The notes: generated by a model from the letters alone, not told the origin. Positions 26,556 to 35,280 are shown, numbered from the stretch's first letter. The stretch is DNA of 64,000 nucleotides from Streptomyces longhuiensis (GCF_020616555.1 NZ_CP085173.1:186001-250000), one strand, 5' to 3'. Translations and numbers: made by a program.

Positions 26556-27180
26556 TCACCCTCCCAGGCCTATCAACTCGACACCAGGGTAGCAAAGTTC
26601 AGACAATTGCAGACTCAAAGTCACACCGATTTTTGAACTTCTCACTCATTAGCGACGGGTTACAGTGTGAGTTAACCGCCGCGAACACGGCAGCCCGAAG
26701 TATCAGGCATAGGTAGGCACACGTCGAAGGCCAGGACCATCAGCACCGGTCCCGGCCTTCCACTCACGCCGCCCGCAGTCGATCACACCCCGCCCGTCGC
26801 GGCCTCAGCTCCCTGCCTTCGACTCTGGTCCGGCACTTCGGACGCGCCGCTGGACGCGAGGCACCCGACCGCGCAATGGGTCTTGCCCAAATGGCCATAC
26901 CGGCCGCCCACGAGGTCCCGCGCCGGCCCGACGACTCGGTAAGGCGCTGGAGCACCCCGTCGAGGAGCTCGCCGCGGCAGTCGGACATCAGGCACAGGAC
27001 ATCAGGCGCACCTGTCGGCACCTGCGCTGAGACTTCCGGGTCGTCAGTGGATGGGAGACGAGGGAAGAGCGGGGCCCTTCGAGCCCGACCTTCCCTCGTC
27101 CTCCCGCCTCGTCCGGCGCGTGATGGCATCTCGCCGAGCCAGGTCAGCTCTGCACTGGCGGCTCCTGCTTCTGCTGCTCG
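26556..27180. other. Promoter region of the Tap-like operon and unassigned sequence
   Basis: Bases 26590-26660 are distinctly AT-rich. Reading leftward, TTGAGT at about 26616 with TGCTAC about 18 bp further is a possible promoter for the operon. From 26700 to 27180 several frames look weakly coding (for example LGKALEHPVEELAAAVGHQA before a stop near 27030) but none has a start or family. Confidence 0.3.
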
Positions 27181-27504
27181 TCAGGCACGTACCTTCGGAA
27201 CCTCTCGTGTGCAGACTGCTGTGCTCGTCCTGAGCGCCTGTGCGATGTCGTCCCAAGAGCAGTCCGCCGCCCCGGCTGCGCGCACGGCCTCCTTCTGCCA
27301 TCCCTCGGCACTGTTCTTGAGCCGAGTGGCCACATAGGCGGCGAGCAGGGGGCGTTGCTCGTCGGGTGCACCGCCCGGCCGCAGGGGGGCACTGAGCGCC
27401 GCGACCGTGTCCTCCACTTCATCGAGCAATCGTCGGAGCTGCTCGCAGCGTGCGGGACAAGCTGACCTCGGCATATCGGACCCACTCTTGTTGCAGCCCT
27501 TCAT
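27181..27504 (-). CDS. Small HTH-like hypothetical protein
   Basis: About 107 residues from ATG 27504, which has GAGG at a fair distance. It reads ARCEQLRRLLDEVEDTVAAL, then YVATRLKNSAEGWQKEAVRA and ends AADCSWDDIAQALRTSTAVC. The SWDDIAQALRTS segment resembles the recognition part of short sigma-like or transposon-associated HTH proteins of Streptomyces. It follows a 53-codon gene on the same strand. The longer frame from GTG 27603 is less likely because its extra residues lack coding character. Confidence 0.5.
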   Translation of the reverse strand: MKGCNKSGSDMPRSACPARCEQLRRLLDEVEDTVAALSAPLRPGGAPDEQRPLLAAYVATRLKNSAEGWQKEAVRAAGAADCSWDDIAQALRTSTAVCTREVPKVRA

Positions 27505-27592
27505 CGCAAGCCTCGGGGTCGTCGAAGTCCACGGGGCGACGAGGTCCACGCCAGCCGCATGCACAGACAGCCCGGGTCCCTTGGGTGCCTCG

Positions 27593-27754
27593 TCACCCTT
27601 CACCTCCGTCGTACTTGAAGGACCACGCCCAGTTCACGCGTCGCTCCCAGGTCTCTTTCGATTCCTCGAAGGTGTCGTGGGGTGCGTCCTCCCCGCCGGA
27701 GAGCACCGCAACGACGAATGCCTCGTGGGTCTCGTCCGCGTGCGACCAGCCCAT
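27593..27754 (-). CDS. Small hypothetical protein, 53 residues
   Basis: ATG 27754 opens MGWSHADETHEAFVVAVLSG and continues EESKETWERRVNWAWSFKYD before a TGA at 27593. The peptide is acidic with well-spaced aromatics and normal codon bias. It lies just upstream of the HTH-like gene and could be its operon partner. No recognised family. Confidence 0.4.
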   Translation of the reverse strand: MGWSHADETHEAFVVAVLSGGEDAPHDTFEESKETWERRVNWAWSFKYDGGEG

Positions 27755-27845
27755 ACGTCGCTCCTCGACTCGACTGCGACCGGAAGGCCGTCAGGGTCTC
27801 TTGACGGTATAAATATCGTCAGGGTTCCCTAACGAGAATGAGGCT

Positions 27846-28737
27846 CTTCCAACTTCAGCTTGACGTTGCCAGGTGAAGCGCGAGTACGGCCTTGACCAGG
27901 TCAGTGACGCGGGTGGTGCTGCAGCGGAGCTTGCGCAGCAGCCGCCAGGACTTCAGGGTGGCCATCGCCTGCTCGCCGACCGCGCGGATCTTGGCGTGGG
28001 TGACGTTGACGGTTTTTTGGCCTGCGGAGAGCTTCTCCCAACGGCCGCGGTAGGGGACACGCACGGTGCCGCCGGCGCCCTGGTACCCCTTGTCCGCCCA
28101 GCACCGGACGTCGGCCTCGGCCAGGGCGTCGATGATGCCGTGGGTGCGGGCGGCTTTGATGTCGTGGACCGCGCCGGGCAAGGCGGGTGAGGCCCACAGC
28201 AGGCGCCCAAACGGGTCGGTGATGACCTGCACGTTCATGCCGTGCTTCTTGTGCTTCCCGGAGAAGTACGGGCGGTCGGCGGCGATGCGGTCGATGGGCA
28301 GCAGGGTGCCGTCGAGGATGACGAACGCCTTGCGTGCGGCGGTGCGGGCGGCCGTGGCAAGGTCGGGGGCGACGGCGGCCAGGACCTCCACCGCCTCGGT
28401 GACGTAGCGGTAGACGGTGGCGATCCCGACACCGAACCCGGCCGCGAGCTGGGCGTAGGTGTGCCCGCACCGCAGATGGGCCAGGACCAGCAGGGCCTGC
28501 CGGTCCGCGGGGAGCCGGCGCCACCGCGTGCCCCGCTCCCGGCGTCGGGTGGCCAGCAGGCGGGAGAGGTACCGCAGGGTCGAGGTGGACAGATCGATCC
28601 CCGATGGGTAGTCAAGCACGTGAGCTCCGGGCGGACAGGTTGCTTTTGGTCGACAACCCATCTACCAGGAGCTTCACCCCTTCCCGGACGCCACCCGCAC
28701 GCCTCCAACTGGCCCGCCAGTCAGCCAAGTTGGAAAC
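27846..28737 (-). mobile_element. IS5-family element with HTH/DDE_Tnp_4 transposase (ends approximate)
   Basis: A TTCCAACTT motif near 27848 at the left and its inverse AAGTTGGAA near 28728 at the right bracket the transposase gene and may be the terminal repeats, giving about 890 bp. The inner repeat bases match only in part, so the limits are uncertain. Confidence 0.5.
27855..28619 (-). CDS. IS5-family transposase (HTH_Tnp_4 plus DDE_Tnp_4)
   Basis: About 254 residues from GTG 28619 (VLDYPSGIDLSTSTLRYLSR). The N-terminal helix-turn-helix is LAHLRCGHTYAQLAAGFGVG then IATVYRYVTEAVEVL. The catalytic domain has the first Asp in VILDGTLLPIDRIAADRPYF, the YFSGKHKKHGMNVQVITDPF block, ADKGYQGAGGTVRVPYRGR with the second Asp, and Glu in AVGEQAMATLKSWRLL. 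All blocks are in one frame, so the enzyme may be active. Related elements are widespread in Streptomyces. Confidence 0.85.
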   Translation of the reverse strand: MLDYPSGIDLSTSTLRYLSRLLATRRRERGTRWRRLPADRQALLVLAHLRCGHTYAQLAAGFGVGIATVYRYVTEAVEVLAAVAPDLATAARTAARKAFVILDGTLLPIDRIAADRPYFSGKHKKHGMNVQVITDPFGRLLWASPALPGAVHDIKAARTHGIIDALAEADVRCWADKGYQGAGGTVRVPYRGRWEKLSAGQKTVNVTHAKIRAVGEQAMATLKSWRLLRKLRCSTTRVTDLVKAVLALHLATSS

Positions 28738-28815
28738 CGGTCAAGCATGCGAAGCCTCTGGTGGACACGGTTCTCTTGGTCGACAACCGGTCTACCAGGG
28801 GCTTCGCCCTTGTGT
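28640..28815. repeat. Imperfect direct repeat, about 45 bp, two copies 130 bp apart
   Basis: TTGGTCGACAACCCATCTAC at 28645 and TTGGTCGACAACCGGTCTAC at 28775 open two copies that both go on to CAGG-GCTTC-CCCTT. The repeat lies across the right side of the IS5 element and has no coding role that I can see. Confidence 0.6.
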
Positions 28816-29065
28816 CAGGGCAACTCCGAGACAAAGTAGGCAGGTTGGGAAGGCTGACTGAGTGGACGCCTCATGTCTAACGTTCTGCGGAGCACGGTCT
28901 CCAGTCACGAATCCCCGTGACGCCGGGCCGCCTCACCGGGTGCGGCGACACTGCAGGCCGCGGTGACGCCGGGGAACGTCCGTGCGGCGCCGCGCCCGGC
29001 CCTCTCGTTACGCCACCTTCGGCCTGCTCATGTCCGGACGTCGCCGCACGGGACGGTGCCGGACC

Positions 29066-29962
29066 TCAGCCGGCTGCGAAGAAGTCGAGGTAGGCCTGGG
29101 CCAGAGCGGTCGGGTTCTCCAGCGCGACGTTGTGACCGGCCGCGGGGATGACGACGCCGTGGACGTCGTCGGCCACTTGCGCCATCTGCTGTGCTACCGC
29201 GTCCCCGAGGTATTCCTCGGCTCCGACGGCCAGGACCGGGCAGCTGAGCGGGTCGGCGTAATGCGGGCGGTTCTGTTCGGCGTCGGTCTGCCGGGCGCGG
29301 TACATCTCCAGGATGGCCCTGGTGCCGCCCGGCTGCTCGGCCGAGTGCACGATCTCGTTGACGTCTTCCTCGGCCAGCGCGCTGGGGTCCCACATCTGGC
29401 GGCGGGCGTAGTACGTCCAGAAGGGCCGTTCCCGTCCGGCCAGCAGCAGTTCGGGGATGTGCGGCAGGCTGAAGAAGCTGAAGTGCCAGCCGGTGCGGCC
29501 GTCGTCGGGGGCGAGCGAGGGGTCGGGGCCGCCGCCCGGCATTCCCGGGCCGACCGGAAGTCCCGGCAGGAGCGTTTCCTGGAAGACCAGTTGCCGCACC
29601 CGGGGCCGGTGGAAGGCGGCGACGGCATAGGCGATGGCCGCGCCCCAGTCTTCGCCGGCGACGCGGAACCGGTCGAAGCCGAGGTGGGTGGCGAGTGCGG
29701 CGACGTCGGCGGCCATCGTGGAGGTGTCGTAGCCGCACAGGGGGCGCTGGGAGCCGCCGGCACCCCGGTTGTCGAGCACGATGACGGTGTAGTGCGGGGT
29801 CAGCAGCGGTACAACGTGACGCCAGTAGGCCATGGTCTTCGGCACGCCGTGCACCAGGAACACCGGCTCGCCGGTGCCGCCGATCGCGTAGTGGATCTCC
29901 ACACCGTTGACTTTGGGCTTGCCGTGTGTGAGCCGGACTCCGGCGTGGTCAGTGAGGTTCAC
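29066..29962 (-). CDS. Alpha/beta hydrolase, epoxide-hydrolase-like
   Basis: A 298-residue alpha/beta-fold hydrolase. It has the oxyanion block FLVHGVPKTMAYWRHVVPLL, the nucleophile elbow VAGEDWGAAIAYAVAAF with Asp instead of Ser (typical of epoxide hydrolases and dehalogenases), and the catalytic His in IPAAGHNVALENPTALAQAY. ATG 29962 has GGAGG just upstream. A CATCTG-N5-CAGATG palindrome lies about 190 bp upstream, matching the one in front of the MFS gene, so the nearby LysR regulator may control both. Substrate unknown. Confidence 0.88.
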   Translation of the reverse strand: MNLTDHAGVRLTHGKPKVNGVEIHYAIGGTGEPVFLVHGVPKTMAYWRHVVPLLTPHYTVIVLDNRGAGGSQRPLCGYDTSTMAADVAALATHLGFDRFRVAGEDWGAAIAYAVAAFHRPRVRQLVFQETLLPGLPVGPGMPGGGPDPSLAPDDGRTGWHFSFFSLPHIPELLLAGRERPFWTYYARRQMWDPSALAEEDVNEIVHSAEQPGGTRAILEMYRARQTDAEQNRPHYADPLSCPVLAVGAEEYLGDAVAQQMAQVADDVHGVVIPAAGHNVALENPTALAQAYLDFFAAG

Positions 29963-30147
29963 CTCAGTGACCTCCTTCCTCTTCTCATGGGCTGTGCAGG
30001 CGCAGACCGTGTGGCGGATCGTCCGGAGCGGCGTTTCTTCGCCGCCGTCCAGCCGGTGTCCGCGGTCGGCGTGAAAGCTTCACCCCCATGCAACCGTGCC
30101 TCCATCGCCGCTGATGTCGCATGCGTCGTGCTTTCCCCAGATGGAGT

Positions 30148-30166
30148 CCATCTGACGATCAGATGG
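30148..30166. promoter_or_regulatory. LysR-type operator upstream of the epoxide-hydrolase-like gene
   Basis: CCATCTGACGATCAGATGG is a perfect 8-bp inverted repeat with a 3-bp centre. Its core CATCTG-N5-CAGATG is identical in half-sites and spacing to the palindrome at 31186-31202. Confidence 0.6.
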
Positions 30167-30237
30167 TGGCAGCGCGGGCGCCTCCGCAGCCGCGCCGCTC
30201 CCGATCGGCAGGGCCGCGGTCGCCGACGGGCGGCGGG

Positions 30238-31140
30238 TCAGCCGCCCGCCGAGCGGACACGCAGCAGATGATCGGCGAACCGCGCCGCTGCCGGGCTGGT
30301 CTCGCCCGCCGGGGGCAGCATCAGGTGGATGTGCCGCTCCAGACGCACGCCCTCGACCTCGACGAACCGCAGGACGCTGTCCGGGGCGGTCAGCACCGGG
30401 TACTGCAGGCCGGTCGGAGCGAAGCCGATGCCGACGCCCGCGCCGACCAGTTCGAGGAACAGTTCCCAGTCGCCGACCTCACAGACGACCCGGCGCTGGA
30501 TCCCCTCGGTGGCGAACGCGGCGTCACTGAGCAGGCGGGCCGTCCACTGCGGCGGCACCTCGACGAACCGCTCGTCGGCCAGTTCCCCGATGGTGATGTC
30601 GGACCGCTCCGCCAGGCGGTGATCGGCACGGCAGACGAGGCGCAGGGGCTCCCGCGCGAGGCCGGTCATCCGGATGCCGGGGACCCGGTCGACCGCGGGT
30701 CCGATCACACAGTCCACCTCTCCGGTCCCGATCATCGAGATCATCGTCAGCGCGGGCCCGTACTGGAGGCGCAGGTCGATACCGGGGTGATCGCGGGTGA
30801 ACTCGCCGAGGTAGGAGGCGAACGGCACCAGATGCTGGGCGGACAGCCCGACGCCCAGACGCAGGGTGCCGATGAGCACGTCACGGGTGTGGTGCACGGC
30901 CTCTTCCGCCTGCGCGGCGCTGATCACGGTCCGGCGTGCCGGGCCGACCAGGGCTTCGCCGGCCGCGGTGAGCCGGACCGGCCGGGTCCCGCGGACATAG
31001 AGGGGCGTGCCGAGTTCGCGTTCGAGGGCCTGGAGCGAGTTCGACAGGCCCGACTGCACGATGAGCTCTCGCTTTGCGGCGCGGGTGACGCTGCGCTCAT
31101 CGACCAGCGCCAGAAAGTGCCGTAGCTGTCGGAGTTCCAT
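30238..31140 (-). CDS. LysR-family transcriptional regulator
   Basis: A 300-residue regulator from ATG 31140. The winged helix is MELRQLRHFLALVDERSVTR, IVQSGLSNSLQALERELGTP and RTRP-type wing, followed by the LysR substrate domain: IGTLRLGVGLSAQHLVPFAS, the hinge strand GPALTMISMIGTGEVDCVIG and GVGIGFAPTGLQYPVL. It sits between the hydrolase gene and a divergent MFS gene, with matching palindromes in front of each. It is therefore the likely regulator of both and of itself. Effector unknown. Confidence 0.9.
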   Translation of the reverse strand: MELRQLRHFLALVDERSVTRAAKRELIVQSGLSNSLQALERELGTPLYVRGTRPVRLTAAGEALVGPARRTVISAAQAEEAVHHTRDVLIGTLRLGVGLSAQHLVPFASYLGEFTRDHPGIDLRLQYGPALTMISMIGTGEVDCVIGPAVDRVPGIRMTGLAREPLRLVCRADHRLAERSDITIGELADERFVEVPPQWTARLLSDAAFATEGIQRRVVCEVGDWELFLELVGAGVGIGFAPTGLQYPVLTAPDSVLRFVEVEGVRLERHIHLMLPPAGETSPAAARFADHLLRVRSAGG

Positions 31141-31185
31141 CGGCCGCCGCCTCCAGGCCTGCGTTGCAGTGCATCCGGACAGTTC

Positions 31186-31202
31186 CATCTGTCGGACAGA
31201 TG
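31186..31202. promoter_or_regulatory. LysR-type operator between lysR and MFS genes
   Basis: CATCTGTCGGACAGATG is a perfect inverted repeat located between divergent starts at 31140 and 31308, matching the half-sites of the palindrome at 30148-30166. Confidence 0.65.
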
Positions 31203-31307
31203 CAGCCTATCTCCGCACGCTGCCGCCGGATGGCCATCGACGTTCCGACCTGCGTGGTTGACACCGACGAAGCGGTAAGGAACACCATCAAGGACAGGGG
31301 ATTCACC

Positions 31308-32798
31308 ATGCCGGACCACTCGGCGAAGCACGACGTGCCTCAGCCCGCCGGAAGCGGATCGCAGCGGGCCGCGTTCGTCGTCGCACTGATCTGCGCCGCC
31401 CAGTTCGTGCTGCAACTGGACTTCAGCATCGTCAACGTGGCGCTGCCGTCGGTTCAGAGGGAGCTGGACTTGCCCGCAGCGCAGTTGCAGTGGATCGTCA
31501 CCGGTTACGCGCTGTCCTTCGGGTCGCTGCTGCTGGCGGGCGGCCGCCTGGCGGACCTGCTCGGCCGACGGCAGGTGCTGACCGTCGGCCTGGCCCTGTT
31601 CGGGATCGCGTCGCTGGCCTGCGGTCTGGCGCAGTGGCCGATCATGCTGATTGCCGCCCGGATCGTGCAGGGCGCGGCCGGGGCGATGGTCTCCCCGGCC
31701 GCGCTGTCGCTGCTGACGACGACCAGCGCGGAAGGGGCAGCGCGCCACCGGGCGCTGGCGATCTGGCAGGCCACCACGGCGGCGGGCGCGACCGCCGGGA
31801 TCGTGGCGGGCGGGCTGCTCACCCAGTACTTCGGCTGGCGGGCTGTCTTCCTGATCAACCTGCCGGTCATCGCCGTCATCCTCGCGCTGGTCCCGCGCCT
31901 GCCGACCGGGAAGCGGTCCGGCGGCGGCAGCCTCGACGTGCGCGGGGCACTGCTGGTGACCACGGGCATTGCGGCGCTGATCTTCGGCCTCAGCAGCGGG
32001 CAGCAGCACGACTTCACCACGCCCACCACCCTCGTCGCTCTCGCCCTCGCGGTGCTGCTGACCACGGGCTTCGTGGTCGCCGAAAAGCGGTCGGCGGCCC
32101 CGATGCTGCCCCTGCCGATCCTGGCGGAGCCAGCCCGGCGGGCCGCGATCGCTGCCATGCTGCTGATCGGCGCCATCCTGGCCGGCTACGTCTACTTCGC
32201 GTCGCTCTACCTGCAGAGGGTGCTGGAATTCAGCCCGGTGACGACCGGACTGGCACTGGTCCCGTCGACTGGCACCGTCGTGCTGGTCTCCACCTTCGGC
32301 ACACGCTGGCTGACGGCCCGGTTCAGCGTCAAGGCTCTGCTGCTCGCCGGGCTGGCCTGCATGGGCGCCGGGCAGCTGTGGCTCGCCCAGATCACCGCCG
32401 GGGCTGGCTACCCGGCGGCCGTACTGCCCGGCATGGTGCTGACCGCGGCAGGGGTCGGGCTCGCCCTGCCGACCGCCTCGATCGCGATCACCAACGGTGT
32501 CCGGGCCAGCGACCAGGGGCTGGCCGGGGCGCTGTTCACTACCAGCCAGCAGACCGGCGCCGCGGTCGGCCTTGCGGTCCTCGCCACCGCCGCCGCGGCC
32601 ACCACCGGCCACAGCGGCTCCCCGGTGGACGGCTACCGCCTGTCGTTCCTCATCGCGACCGCTCTCGCGGTCCTCGCCACGATCATCGTCGCGCTCCAGC
32701 TCGGCTCGACACCCCGCCGCGTCGAACCCCAGCGCCGGCAGCCCGGCCCCGACGGAACGCCCAATGCGCGGACCGCGGCGCAGCTCGACGAGAGGTGA
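31308..32798 (+). CDS. MFS transporter, DHA2 (EmrB/QacA) family
   Basis: A 496-residue transporter with about 14 membrane helices. Family marks are the first helix QFVLQLDFSIVNVALPSVQR, the motif-A loop GGRLADLLGRRQVLTVGLAL and the motif-C helix TTAAGATAGIVAGGLLTQYF with GWRAVFLINLPV after it. ATG 31308 follows an AGGACAGGGG site. It should export small hydrophobic or antibiotic-like compounds using the proton gradient. Divergent from a LysR gene with a palindrome between them, so probably induced by a substrate also handled by the linked epoxide-hydrolase-like enzyme. Confidence 0.9.
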   Translation: MPDHSAKHDVPQPAGSGSQRAAFVVALICAAQFVLQLDFSIVNVALPSVQRELDLPAAQLQWIVTGYALSFGSLLLAGGRLADLLGRRQVLTVGLALFGIASLACGLAQWPIMLIAARIVQGAAGAMVSPAALSLLTTTSAEGAARHRALAIWQATTAAGATAGIVAGGLLTQYFGWRAVFLINLPVIAVILALVPRLPTGKRSGGGSLDVRGALLVTTGIAALIFGLSSGQQHDFTTPTTLVALALAVLLTTGFVVAEKRSAAPMLPLPILAEPARRAAIAAMLLIGAILAGYVYFASLYLQRVLEFSPVTTGLALVPSTGTVVLVSTFGTRWLTARFSVKALLLAGLACMGAGQLWLAQITAGAGYPAAVLPGMVLTAAGVGLALPTASIAITNGVRASDQGLAGALFTTSQQTGAAVGLAVLATAAAATTGHSGSPVDGYRLSFLIATALAVLATIIVALQLGSTPRRVEPQRRQPGPDGTPNARTAAQLDER

Positions 32799-32925
32799 CA
32801 GGACCGACGGGGGCCGGCCGGGCAGCGTCGCCCCCCCCCGTTACTTTTTTCGTGGCTCCGCAATGGGGCCTCCGGCCTTCGGGTCCGGCATGACTTCCCC
32901 CCCTTGTTGCAGTTGATGATCCGGG
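32799..32925. other. Spacer with C-runs before the IS110 element
   Basis: Contains runs of about nine C at 32832-32840 and about seven at 32899-32905 and a CTCCGGCCTTCGGGTCCGG hairpin-like segment. The left end of the IS110 element probably lies within or just after this stretch. Confidence 0.35.
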
Positions 32926-32929
32926 GGGT

Positions 32930-33060
32930 GGTGTCACCGGGTCCGGAGGCATCGACGGACCGCTGATGAGGGGCTTGAGCGCCGGCTTTACCCGGGCCGG
33001 AAAAGCTCTCCGTAACGTGGGTGTGGCAGCTCGGTGCCGAGGCAAGGCCGGACGAAAGCG
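32930..33060 (+). ncRNA. Candidate IS110 bridge RNA in the left non-coding end
   Basis: Directly upstream of an intact IS110-family recombinase gene lie two stem-loops: GGTCCG-10 nt-CGGACC at about 32938-32959, and GAGC/GCTC enclosing CCGGC/GCCGG around 32978-33010. IS110-group elements encode a structured bridge RNA in this position, with loops complementary to donor and target DNA. Only position and potential structure support this; loop complementarity could not be tested. Confidence 0.3.
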
Positions 33061-33078
33061 TGATGGAGGGGCCTGCAC

Positions 33079-34293
33079 GTGATCGACACCGGCGACATCG
33101 ACGTCTTCCTCGGCCTGGACGTCGGCAAGGGCGAACACCACGCCACCGCCGTCACACCGGCCGGGAAGAAGGCGTTCGACAGGCGGCTGCCCAACACCGA
33201 ACCCAAGCTCCGCGAGCTCTTCGCGAAACTCCAGGCCAAGCACGGAACGGTGCTGGTCGTGGTCGACCAGCCGGCCTCGATCGGCGCCCTGCCGCTGGCC
33301 GTGGCCCGGGACATGGGCTGCCCGGTCGCCTACCTTCCAGGGCTGACGATGCGGCGGATCGCCGACCTCTACCCGGGCGAGGCCAAGACGGACGCGAGGG
33401 ACGCGTTCATCATCGCGGACGCCGCCCGCGCGATACCGCACACGCTGCGGGCCATCGACGGCGAGGACGAGACCATCGCCGAGCTGGAGATGATCGTCGG
33501 GTTCGACGACGACCTTGCCGGCGAAGCGACCCGCGTCGCGAACCGACTGCACGGCCTGCTGACCCAGATCCATCCGTCGCTGGAGCGGGTGCTGGGGCCA
33601 CGGTTGCAGCACCCGGCCGTCCTCACGCTGCTGGAACGGTTCGGGTCCCCGGCCCAGATACGCAAAGCCGGCAGGCGGCGGCTGGTCACCCTGCTGCGGC
33701 CGAAGGCACCGAGGATGGCCGAGCGGCTGGTTGAGGACATCTTCACGGCCCTGGACGAACAGACCGTCGTCGTTGCGGGCACCGAGGCAGCCGCGCTGAT
33801 CGTCCCGAGCCTCGCCGGATCCCTGGCCGCCGTCCTTGATCAGCGGAGACTGCTGGCCGGGCGGATCGAGGAACTCCTGGAGGACCACCCTCTTTCGAAG
33901 GTCCTGACCTCGATGCCGGGCATCGGCGTCAGGACCGGAGCCCGGATCCTGATCGAGGTCGGTGACGGCAGCACCTTCCCGACCGCCGGCCACCTCGCCG
34001 CCTACGCCGGTCTCGCCCCGGCAACCCGCAGTTCCGGGTCATCGATCCGAGGCGAACAGCCATCCCGGAGGGGAAACAAGCAGCTCAAACGGGCCTTCTT
34101 CCTCTCCGCGTTCGCCGCCCTGGGCGACCCGACCTCAAGGGCCTACTACGACAAGAAGATCAGCCAGGGCAAGCACCACACCCAGGCACTACTCTGCCTC
34201 GCCCGACGTCGGGCCGACGTTCTGTTCGCGATGCTCCGTGACGGAACCTTTTACGAACCCCAGCCTGTTCGGGCGGTCGCTCCGCAGACCTAG
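33079..34293 (+). CDS. IS110-family transposase (DEDD recombinase)
   Basis: A full-length 404-residue enzyme from GTG 33079. The RuvC-like DEDD domain has LGLDVGKGEHHATAVTPAGK, VLVVVDQPASIGALPLAVAR and GEAKTDARDAFIIADAARAI. A coiled linker leads to the Transposase_20 domain LTSMPGIGVRTGARILIEVG, AAYAGLAPATRSSGSSIRGE with the serine region, and RRGNKQLKRAFFLSAFAALG. All motifs are present in one frame, so it is likely active. It overlaps by four bases, antisense, the 3' end of the next gene. Confidence 0.9.
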   Translation: MIDTGDIDVFLGLDVGKGEHHATAVTPAGKKAFDRRLPNTEPKLRELFAKLQAKHGTVLVVVDQPASIGALPLAVARDMGCPVAYLPGLTMRRIADLYPGEAKTDARDAFIIADAARAIPHTLRAIDGEDETIAELEMIVGFDDDLAGEATRVANRLHGLLTQIHPSLERVLGPRLQHPAVLTLLERFGSPAQIRKAGRRRLVTLLRPKAPRMAERLVEDIFTALDEQTVVVAGTEAAALIVPSLAGSLAAVLDQRRLLAGRIEELLEDHPLSKVLTSMPGIGVRTGARILIEVGDGSTFPTAGHLAAYAGLAPATRSSGSSIRGEQPSRRGNKQLKRAFFLSAFAALGDPTSRAYYDKKISQGKHHTQALLCLARRRADVLFAMLRDGTFYEPQPVRAVAPQT

Positions 34294-34748
34294 ACCATGG
34301 TCAGGAGGTGGTCCGTGGGGCCGTAGTCGATCTTCCAGTCGGCATAGATCCCGGCGGCGCCGTCCTTTTGGCACCGTAGCCCAACGGTCACCCAGCGGAC
34401 CGATCCGTCGCCGGCGAGCAAGAACGCGACTGCCGTCTCGAACTCCTCGCTCCCGCACGGGCAGCCAGCCTCGCCGGGATCCGCGTCCTCCCAGAACTCC
34501 TCGCTATCCGCGATGAACGCTCGGCCGCCGCAACCAGCACATACCCGCTCGGCTCCGCCCTCGGCATCATCAACAAGCACGGAGAACACGCGCCCGCCGC
34601 ACCCGCCGCAGACGGAAGGAACGATCTTCACCGGACGGTCGTCGGCAGTGTTCCGGAGAAACGCCGCGAGGCCCGCAGAGACACCCTCGCCAACCTGATC
34701 ATCAGCATGCACAGGCACATCGTTCCAGACATCCGAACTGGCACCCAT
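34290..34748 (-). CDS. Hypothetical zinc-ribbon protein
   Basis: A 152-residue protein from ATG 34748. It carries three Cys pairs in order: CGGCGGRVF, CAGCGGRAF and CPCGSEEFE, with a further Cys in VGLRCQKDG, enough for two zinc ribbons. The end IYADWKIDYGPTDHLLTMV meets the stop of the IS110 transposase gene on the opposite strand, so the natural C-terminus may have been replaced when the element inserted. Role unknown. Confidence 0.6.
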   Translation of the reverse strand: MGASSDVWNDVPVHADDQVGEGVSAGLAAFLRNTADDRPVKIVPSVCGGCGGRVFSVLVDDAEGGAERVCAGCGGRAFIADSEEFWEDADPGEAGCPCGSEEFETAVAFLLAGDGSVRWVTVGLRCQKDGAAGIYADWKIDYGPTDHLLTMV

Positions 34749-35052
34749 CCACCTTGACCAAAGACATAGGGGCACCCCCCCCCGGCCGGCCGTCGCCAGG
34801 CCGGGGGCGCGCCGCGATTCAGGGCAAGACGCGGGTTTCCGCCGCCCTGCGTCTGACCAGCTCAGGCCGATGATGGAAAAGGCTCAATGAGGAACTGGGT
34901 GCTGGCGGACTCGGCCGCCCCGCTGGCCCTTCTCCTGAGTCCGGCCTCTCCAGTAGGTGAACTTCCCATTCGTACCCGTGCTTTCCACGCGGCCGGAGCC
35001 GCCAAGGCTTCCGTTGACGACGAGGAGCCGCCCTGACTCTCCTCCTGCCGGG
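34749..35052. other. No gene seen
   Basis: The spacer has a run of about ten C at 34772-34781 followed by inverted GCCGGCC/GGCCGGG elements, which may form a terminator-like structure. No coding frame is convincing. Confidence 0.35.
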
Positions 35053-35193
35053 TCAGATCCCCCGCAGCATTCGCAGGGCCGCGATGATCTGCTCGACGGG
35101 TTCGTCATTGCGCAGCCGGCGTCGTGCCGGGATGCCGTCGATGCGTACCTCCAGGTCGCTGGGCACCAGCCCTTCCTGGGCAGGGCAAGGCAC
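35053..35193 (-). CDS. Very short reading frame, possible gene tail
   Basis: GTG 35193 starts a 46-codon frame VPCPAQEGLVPSDLEVRIDG ending EPVEQIIAALRMLRGI. The composition is coding-like and the end is clean, but an in-frame TGA lies four codons upstream of the start, so it may be the tail of a truncated gene. Confidence 0.3.
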   Translation of the reverse strand: MPCPAQEGLVPSDLEVRIDGIPARRRLRNDEPVEQIIAALRMLRGI

Positions 35194-35280
35194 GATGATG
35201 GTTCATTCCCGGGGCCGGCCAGCAGCGTTGGGGAATGCCTGCCGATCGCGTAGACGGGACATGGAGAACCAGGAACCAGA

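Noticed and set aside
27181..27603. Longer start (GTG 27603) for the small HTH-like protein
   Set aside because: The extra 33 residues overlap another gene's end and lack coding character.
28640..28815. Possible CRISPR-like repeats
   Set aside because: Only two copies, imperfect and 130 bp apart; no array or cas gene.
30924..32612. A 562-codon minus-strand frame joining lysR and the MFS region
   Set aside because: Gln/Arg/Gly-rich shadow of the MFS gene; the real LysR frame is different.
34772..34781. C-run near the IS110 right side as a target duplication
   Set aside because: IS110 elements normally leave no duplication and C-runs occur elsewhere nearby.
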